Shown: piece by piece, positions 58,517 to 64,000 of the stretch
How positions within the stretch are numbered: position 1 is the stretch's first letter
Layout of the letters: each line of letters opens with the position of its first letter
Source of the DNA: Armillaria gallica
Taxonomy: Eukaryota; Basidiomycota; Agaricomycetes; Agaricales; Physalacriaceae
Assembly: GCA_037576215.1 (NCBI GenBank)
Contig: JBANDB010000007.1
Coordinates: 5,301,001 to 5,365,000 of the forward strand
DNA length: 64,000 nucleotides
Reading direction: 5' to 3'
The notes under the pieces: generated by a model
Database searches by the model: none
What the model was told of the DNA's origin: nothing
Seen by the model: the letters and a program-made list of their open reading frames with translations, nothing else
Translations under genes and position numbers: made by a program

Positions 58517-59689
58517 TCAGCAAATAATGCAGACATGGACACGGCGGCACTTGTTGCCGAAGTGGCACTCTCCCCAGTTGTAATTCCTGCAGACTTCGTC
58601 AGAGATGGCAGGACCTGGATTCTGAGATACCAGTTTCGATTTGGCTGTGATCTTCTTGGATGTCTCTGTTGTGCCCTGGACAACAGCAACTCCGACTGAG
58701 TCAATGTACACCGTCTTCTCATGCATAAACTCGTGGAAGTCTGAGAATAGGATATCACGCCTTGAACCAATGATGATGTGAGCTGCACGATCATAGTTGA
58801 TGACTCGATAGTGGAGGGACGAGTGGCAGACACTAAAAAGCTTGTTGACATGTCGCATGTATGCATTGAGTTCGTGTCCTCGTGATGGGAAAGCAAAGAG
58901 CACGGCTTCGGTATAAGCCTGCCAGGCAATAACCCAATGGCCGTGTTCGGTGATCTTGTTGCTCGATTTCATGGAATCAAGCGCAATGGAAACCCCTTCA
59001 CCAATCTCCATGGTTATCTCCTTGTCTATGGTTGCCGAGTTAATGCTGGCAAAGATCTCATCGAAGTCTACAGCGTCATCTTGAAGAATAGCCGTCCATA
59101 ACTTTTCAGGTAGGCTAGGACAGTCAATCGACATGCAAAGGTCTCGTTTTGCCTTCTTGATGTTCTTTCCATAGACTTGAATGAGGCGGCGAATTTCAAT
59201 CACTTCCGGGTGAAGTGTAGGCTTCGCCCCCATCAGACTAGGAAAACGCCAAGCATAAGAAGACTGGGGTTTGTCGGAGTCAGAACCCGAGTCCATGGAT
59301 GATTCCGAAGATGTGGTAGCCTGCTTGCATTGTTTCCTACGTTTGTTGTGAACCTTTTGTTTTGTTTTCTTGTTCTTTTCTCCAGGATTGCTCTCTCGCT
59401 CTGTATCAGCTTCATCCTCTGATGGATCTCCCTTGATAGGTTTTCCTCTCTCTGCTGCCATCTTAGTCTGCTCGATGTGAGCGAGAACCTGCTGCACATA
59501 TGGGCGTGAGAGAGGTTCTGCCATTTCGGGACCCAGGTCTAATTTCACCGCTGCTTCCCCAACAGTTCCGTAAAGCAGGGTAAGGGTCTGTGACTCGGTT
59601 CTTTTGCTGTCATGAAAATCTTGAACTATGGATTCGAGGGATGCGATGATTTCCTCACCGAATTGAGGTGTGTCACCCATGTCAGACAT
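58517..59689 (-). pseudogene. Gag-like ORF of the recombinase element
   Basis: The 390-residue frame opens MSDMGDTPQFGEEIIASLES. It has a basic, acidic-patched linker (SEDEADTERESNPGEKNKK) and a helical core (VIEIRRLIQVYGKNIKKAK, WVIAWQAYTEAVLFAFP, LNAYMRHVNKLF). A CCCH finger follows (CRNYNWGECHFGNKCRRVH), then VCIIC directly before the TGA at 58517-58519. Reading past that TGA continues DLKHVITKCP, completing a CxxC...H...C knuckle, so the stop is probably CGA to TGA and the real protein slightly longer. CCCH followed by a knuckle is typical, by recall, of DIRS-type gag. Confidence 0.72.
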
Positions 59690-59741
59690 CGCAAAAGGTG
59701 ATGATACAGAGTAGAGGATGGAATATAATGATATTCAAATA

Positions 59742-60079
59742 GTAACCGAAAAGACTACGATACCGAGTCTGGGAGGACAGTGAGAAGGTGAAACTGAGAG
59801 TGATGATTCAAGCTTACCTGGTAGGACAGTGAGGGGATGAGTGAGAGAGTGATGTAGCTCCTCTCCGTGATGCACTGCCCTACCAGGAACTGATTGAGAG
59901 ACACTTGCGAGAACCTGGTCTTCAAGCAAGTGTCGGGGTAAGATTACTGTGAGGATCTCGGTCCTTTGAACGGCACTATCATGAGGATCCCAGTCCTGTG
60001 ACTTGATCTGGCATCCTGGTACCAATCTCTGTTCTGCACTTGCCGCAATTAGACTTGTGTAAAGCAAGCTTTAAACCCA
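59742..60079 (-). repeat. Terminal 338-bp direct repeat of the recombinase element
   Basis: This is the right (5') end of the element, abutting the 101-bp duplication. It ends AAACCCA at 60079. Confidence 0.88.
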
Positions 60080-60180
60080 TTTAATCGACATTTCCATTAC
60101 TCACTGCACAAAGTACTCTTTTGTGTGTCATGATTCGGAGGGGACACACAGAAGTGGTGGGAATTGGCAGCCTGAGTTCT
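60080..60180. repeat. Right copy of the 101-bp flanking duplication
   Basis: Matches 56387-56487 with three transitions; the gag text then continues uninterrupted. Confidence 0.85.
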
Positions 60181-60868
60181 CAGTGAGAATATCAATGGGG
60201 ACCAAGTCTACCCCTCTTACCATGACTTCAAAACAGAGGTCAAGAGGAGGTTCTGGAAGGACTCAAACACTGAGATCAAGCACATGCAGTGGGAAAAGCT
60301 CAGACAGACAGGTTACCAGGACGGGGACCTGTTCTTCCAAAAGTTTGAAGAACTGGCATATGATGCAGGGGTATGAGACAATGAGCAGGTTATGCTCGCT
60401 CAGATCAAGAAGATGGCTCACGAAACCAGCAAGAACACAATATATGCAGCTGATGGAGAGGTGCCAATCACCTATAATAGGTGGAAGGCTTGCCTACTCT
60501 GTATGGACTATAACTACCAACTCAAAAAGGTGGAGGGAACCACTGCTGGATGAGTTGACACCAGGCCACCAGCACAGAAGGCAACCATGCCCCAGAAGGG
60601 TGGTCCAGCACCTGTGCCCACACAGAAGACAAGCACCAGAACAATCTATGGAGGTCATGGCACACCAATGGACATTGACAGGAAACAGGCAGAAGGGCTA
60701 TGCTTCGGATGTGGAAAACCAGGCCACATGAAGCATGATTGCCCTAACTGGCCAAAGACATGAGAAGAAGCCATGCAGTGCCTCAATGCTTATTAGGACA
60801 CATGACCAACAGAAGAAGCGCCAACAGAGTCAAAGATTGAGGAGGTAAAAGATGATGCCAGGAAGTAA

Positions 60869-63800
60869 GCAATTTGACTTACCCGGCCAAGGACTTAGTT
60901 TCATCTGGTACACATTCACCACCTGCTAGCCAGACTTATGATACTTCTGTAGTTACAACCACGCATTCGAATATACTCGTGACTTTGCAATCAGATCAGA
61001 AACTAAGCAAGAATTGACCAACAGTGCACACTGAAGTGGCTAAATTGTCAGCAACACGACTGGCTAAATGTTCTGCAAGTAACTCACTATAAGTGAACAC
61101 GATGAACAAAAAGGGGGCTACCATATCCCCACCCATCATAGTGGCATGACCAGATGGGGCAGGGGAACAAGCGACTCAAGTCACCCCCCCTGACAAAGTG
61201 GCTCCATGGAGTCTCAGCCTCACTGAGAGTTTTGAGGGAATAGCTACAGTGAAACCTTCTCTGGGAATGGAGAACACCACAAAGGAACTAAAGGGAGAAG
61301 AACTCTCAAAGGAGACCCTGAGCAAAATCACCTAGACACAAGATCCTTACAACAGGAGCCCGGGTTGAGCGACGCCTAAGGTGAGTATAGTAGAAGTACC
61401 TGATGAGAAGGATGACATGAGTTTTTGGAGATAGGAGGAGGCTAACAAAATTCCCTCTGTAACACCTGAGGTGACCCAGTCAATGGTAGCTGAACCTTCA
61501 AGTTCTGGTGCAAAGACCGAGAAGGTCCCACATGAATGGCTAAAGCCATTTGGTGCTGAATGGACATTATGAGGAATTGTGGAAGTGAAGACAGAGTCAG
61601 AAGCCAGAGCAATTCTAAAGAACTGGATTCACAAGGCATGAATGGAGGAGGTGGTTGATGAGATGATTGAAGGCTTAAGGCAAGTGACACAAATTGATGC
61701 CTTAAACTGGATGGAAGAGTTACAACAGCTGAGGCAATACATCAGCAGACTAAGTGGGAAGGGGAAGGATCTAGTAATTGACATACAACTCAAAACACTA
61801 GAGAATCTGACCCAAATTTCCACCACCGCATTAGTTGATAGTGGGTGCATCAGCAGTGCCATTAACCGAGCATTTGTCAAGCAACACAATATTCCTACCC
61901 ATGTGATGGCAGCACCATTTGCTGTCTACAATTCTGATGGCATATGAAACCAGGAGGGAGCCATTACCAAGTTTGCCAAAGTCCATATCAAAATTGGTGA
62001 TTATGCGGAATGCATTGACTTGGCTGTCACTGACCTAAATGATTAACAAGTCTTTCTTGGCCATGATTGGCTAGCAAGCACAACCCACAAATCAATTGGA
62101 AGACCAGGAAAATGATGTTTGCCTGATATCACTGCCACAAAACCCCATTCGTACTCCCTGATGCAGATTCTGATGAGAAGTGGGATGAAGAACTGGAAGA
62201 GGGAGAGACCATTTTAGCAATAGACTTCACCCAAGCCATCCACATACGCACTCATCATGCCAATGATTTAGCCACCAAAGCCAATGCAAGGAAGGAGACC
62301 AAAATGTTCAAAGAAATGGTTCCAGAATGGTGCAGGGATTTCAAAGACTTATTTGACAAGGACAATTTCAATGAACTCCCTGAGCCAAAAACCTGAGACC
62401 ATGCCATTGAACTCATCCCAAATGCCAGCACTAATCTTGATTGCAAGGTCTATCCACTCAATCAAAGTGAGCAGGAAGAACTCAACAAGTTCCTGGATGA
62501 AAACCTGTCAAATGGGAGGATACAACCATCAAAGTCCCCCATGGCTTCACCTTTTTTCTTTGTCAAAAAGAAAGATGGCAAGCTACAACCAGTACAGGAC
62601 TATCACAAACTCAATGAGATGACAATTACGAACTGGTACCCACTTCCCCTCATTTTGGAACTTATGGACAAACTGCGAGGCACCAAGTACTTCTCTAAAC
62701 TTGATGTTCATTGGGGATACCACAACATACGAATCAAGGATGGAAATGGGTGGAAGGCAGCATTCAGGGCCAATCAAGGCCTGTTAGAACCAACAGTCAT
62801 GTTCTTTGGACTAACCAATTCACCCGCCACCTTTCAGTGGATGATGAATGACATCTTCAAAGATCTTATCGCATTGGGGGCAGTAACCATCTACCTCAAT
62901 GACATTCTTATCATGTCCAAAACCAAGGAAGAGCACCACTGCATCACCTGCAAAGTTCTAAAGGTCCTCTAAAAGAACAAACTGTTTCTCAAAGTGGAAA
63001 AATGCAAATTCAAAGTACTAGAAACAGAGTATCTTGGAGTCATCATCAGCGAAAGAAGCATTTGGATGGATCCAGTAAAAATTAAGGAAATAGCAGAATG
63101 GCCAGTACCAACCAAAAATCAGCAGCTCCAATCATTCCTTAGATTCACCAACTTCTACCAACAATTTATCAAAGGATATAGCAAAATCGTCAAACCAATA
63201 ACTCAGCTGACAGGAAATGAAGCATGGAAATGGGGAGCAGTGCAACAAAACACTTTTGACCAACTGAGGAAACAGTTGGCAGAGGATGTTGTACTAGCAA
63301 TACCAACAGAAGGGGGAAGGTTCCACATGGAAGTGGATGCTAGTGAGGGGGCAATAGGCACTGTTTTATCCCAAGAACAAGAAGAGAAATGGCACCCAGT
63401 CACATTTTTATCCAAAGCACTTACAGTGATGGAACGAAACTATGAAATTTATGACAAAGAGTTACTCGCCATCATGCTTGCTCTCAATGAGTGGAGACAT
63501 TACCTGATGGGAGCCACTCAGGATTTTGAAATATGGACAGACCACCAAAACCTCCAGTACTTCCAGCAACTCCAGAAGCTAAACTGATGACAAGTATGCT
63601 GGGTTACTGAGTTGGCCGAATACCATTTCACCCTTCATTACAAAGCAGGCATAGCAAACAAGAAAGCTGACTTTCTTAGCTGAAGGGCAGATCATGAACA
63701 AGGCAAAGATGGCAATGACAAGATCATAGTCCTCAAACCTGAGCACTTCCACACCATGATCATGCCCACAATAGAGGAGACACAGGCAAAGGTTAAACAC

Positions 63801-64000
63801 GCCATGCACAACCACCACTCATGGGACAAGAACATTCTTGGCTCCCTCAATCATAATTGAGGAATGGAAATAAGGGAGGGATTACTCTACTATGACAAAA
63901 GGATCTATGGCCCCAGAGACCATACACTACAAGGGGAAATCATTGCCTAATCCTATGATAATATTATGGCGGGACACTCAGGCATTGAAAAAACCAAGAA
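60869..64000 (+). pseudogene. Pol of the second Ty3 copy (protease to start of integrase), truncated by window
   Basis: The pol frame is -1 relative to gag, as in the first copy. Protease reads ALVDSGCISSAINRAF near 61,830 with the catalytic DSG intact. A single base is missing near 62,077 (Trp-Leu-Ala region after FLGHDW), shifting the frame. Reverse transcriptase shows SPFFFVKKKDGKL, GTKYFSKLDVHWGY, MFFGLTNSPATFQ and YLND at 62892-62903. RNase H shows VEVDASEGAIGTVLSQEQ and YDKELLAIMLALNEWRHYL. Integrase zinc-region text (GHSGIEKTKK) is reached at the window end. TGA/TAA codons at Arg/Gln positions are frequent, including two in a row near 63,585. Confidence 0.82.

Larger units (their letters stand above)
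56488..60079 (-). mobile_element. Tyrosine-recombinase element with gag-like ORF, no reverse transcriptase seen
   Basis: A 3592-bp insertion in Ty3 gag carries two minus-strand ORFs: a CCCH/CCHC gag-like protein (58517-59689) and a tyrosine recombinase (57196-58212). A 338-bp direct repeat occurs at its right end (59742-60079) and near its left end (56648-56985). The short motif CCGGCTCTGACACA (minus strand) also occurs twice, at the left terminus and near 57,085, between the recombinase and the inner 338-bp repeat. This A-ORFs-B-A-B order resembles the split direct repeats of DIRS/Ngaro-type retroelements. No RT or RNase H motif was found, so it may be an internally deleted DIRS-like element or a distinct type. 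Confidence 0.75.
49009..60868 (+). pseudogene. Gag of the second Ty3 copy, in three pieces
   Basis: Piece one (49009-50039) starts MTSHSSHSQPTHSHPY and runs through the Pro/Ser-rich N-terminus. Piece two (55910-56487) holds the start of the capsid core (ALYDDFKPKTLKEIKNF, CFFQQCKMHF). Piece three (60080-60868) repeats the last 101 bases of piece two, then continues (YQDGDLFFQKFEELAYDAG) to a good CCHC knuckle, CFGCGKPGHMKHDC, near 60,700. The frame ends at TAA 60866-60868, the same site as in the first copy. TGA and TAG codons and frameshifts are scattered. Confidence 0.75.
48434..64000 (+). mobile_element. Second Ty3 chromovirus copy, runs off the window, split by two insertions
   Basis: A 5' LTR (48434-48830) related to that at 35604, then gag, protease, reverse transcriptase, RNase H and the first part of integrase are present; the window ends inside integrase. 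A Copia element (50040-55909) and a tyrosine-recombinase element (56488-60079) sit inside gag. Rejoining the flanks restores a gag order collinear with the first Ty3 copy. Nonsense codons are frequent, mostly TGA at Arg positions, so the copy is inactive. Its left edge cuts the minus-strand chromovirus, so it inserted later than that one. Confidence 0.85.

Noticed and set aside
56488..60079. Reading the 338-bp repeats as ordinary LTRs of an LTR retrotransposon.
   Set aside because: The element extends 160 bases beyond the left repeat, has no RT, and encodes a tyrosine recombinase; the flanking duplication is 101 bp, not 4-6.
29189..64000. Frequent in-frame TGA at Arg positions could suggest a reassigned stop codon or programmed readthrough.
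   Set aside because: Host genes here use TGA, TAA and TAG as normal stops, and TAG/TAA also occur inside the elements at Gln or Trp positions. C-to-T decay explains all of them.

Overview
The window looks like nuclear DNA of a mushroom-forming fungus (Basidiomycota, Agaricomycetes). The genes carry many 45-65 base GT-AG introns. Recognisable families include a class I hydrophobin, a DUF6534-type membrane protein, a LOG-type lysine-decarboxylase-like protein, a TauD-type dioxygenase and an auxin-efflux-carrier-like transporter. The repeats are typical of the group: chromodomain Ty3 elements, a Ty1/Copia element, an RNase-H-bearing LINE and a tyrosine-recombinase element. No species can be named.

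Bases 1-20,000 are ordinary gene-rich DNA. From the left: two decayed kinase-like copies, a 10-exon secreted protein (-), a LINE relic, an NAD(P)-binding protein (+), an alpha/beta hydrolase (+), a LOG protein (-), a Cys-cluster/coiled-coil protein (+), a multi-pass membrane protein (+), an AEC-family carrier (+), a TauD dioxygenase (-) and a hydrophobin (-). Exon models reconstructed by hand give open frames whose exon lengths sum to a multiple of three for the secreted, LOG, Cys-cluster, membrane, AEC and hydrophobin genes. The NAD(P)-binding, hydrolase and TauD genes need one or two small indels to be read through. Bases 20,000-26,236 show no gene I can support. A DUF6534-type membrane gene lies at 26,237-28,234.

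Bases 28,600-64,000 are a nested transposon block: a 190-bp foldback element; a full-length LINE (29,160-35,336) with a 10-bp target duplication; a complete Ty3 chromovirus (35,604-46,203, TSD CCTCC) carrying a hAT-like non-autonomous element and a 1.7-kb TG...CA insertion; a fragment of another chromovirus on the minus strand (46,615-48,433); and a second Ty3 copy (48,434 to beyond the window) split by a complete Copia element (50,040-55,909, TSD CTCCT) and by a tyrosine-recombinase element (56,488-60,079) flanked by a 101-bp duplication.

The block is decaying in one consistent way. Most premature stops are explained by C-to-T change, most often CGA to TGA. Paired repeats differ mainly at CpG sites, often as CA in one copy and TG in the other. 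Catalytic Asp codons of reverse transcriptase and integrase have become Asn at CpG sites. The most unusual item is the tyrosine-recombinase element: a CCCH/CCHC gag-like ORF plus a recombinase, no visible reverse transcriptase, 338-bp internal direct repeats and a 101-bp flanking duplication.
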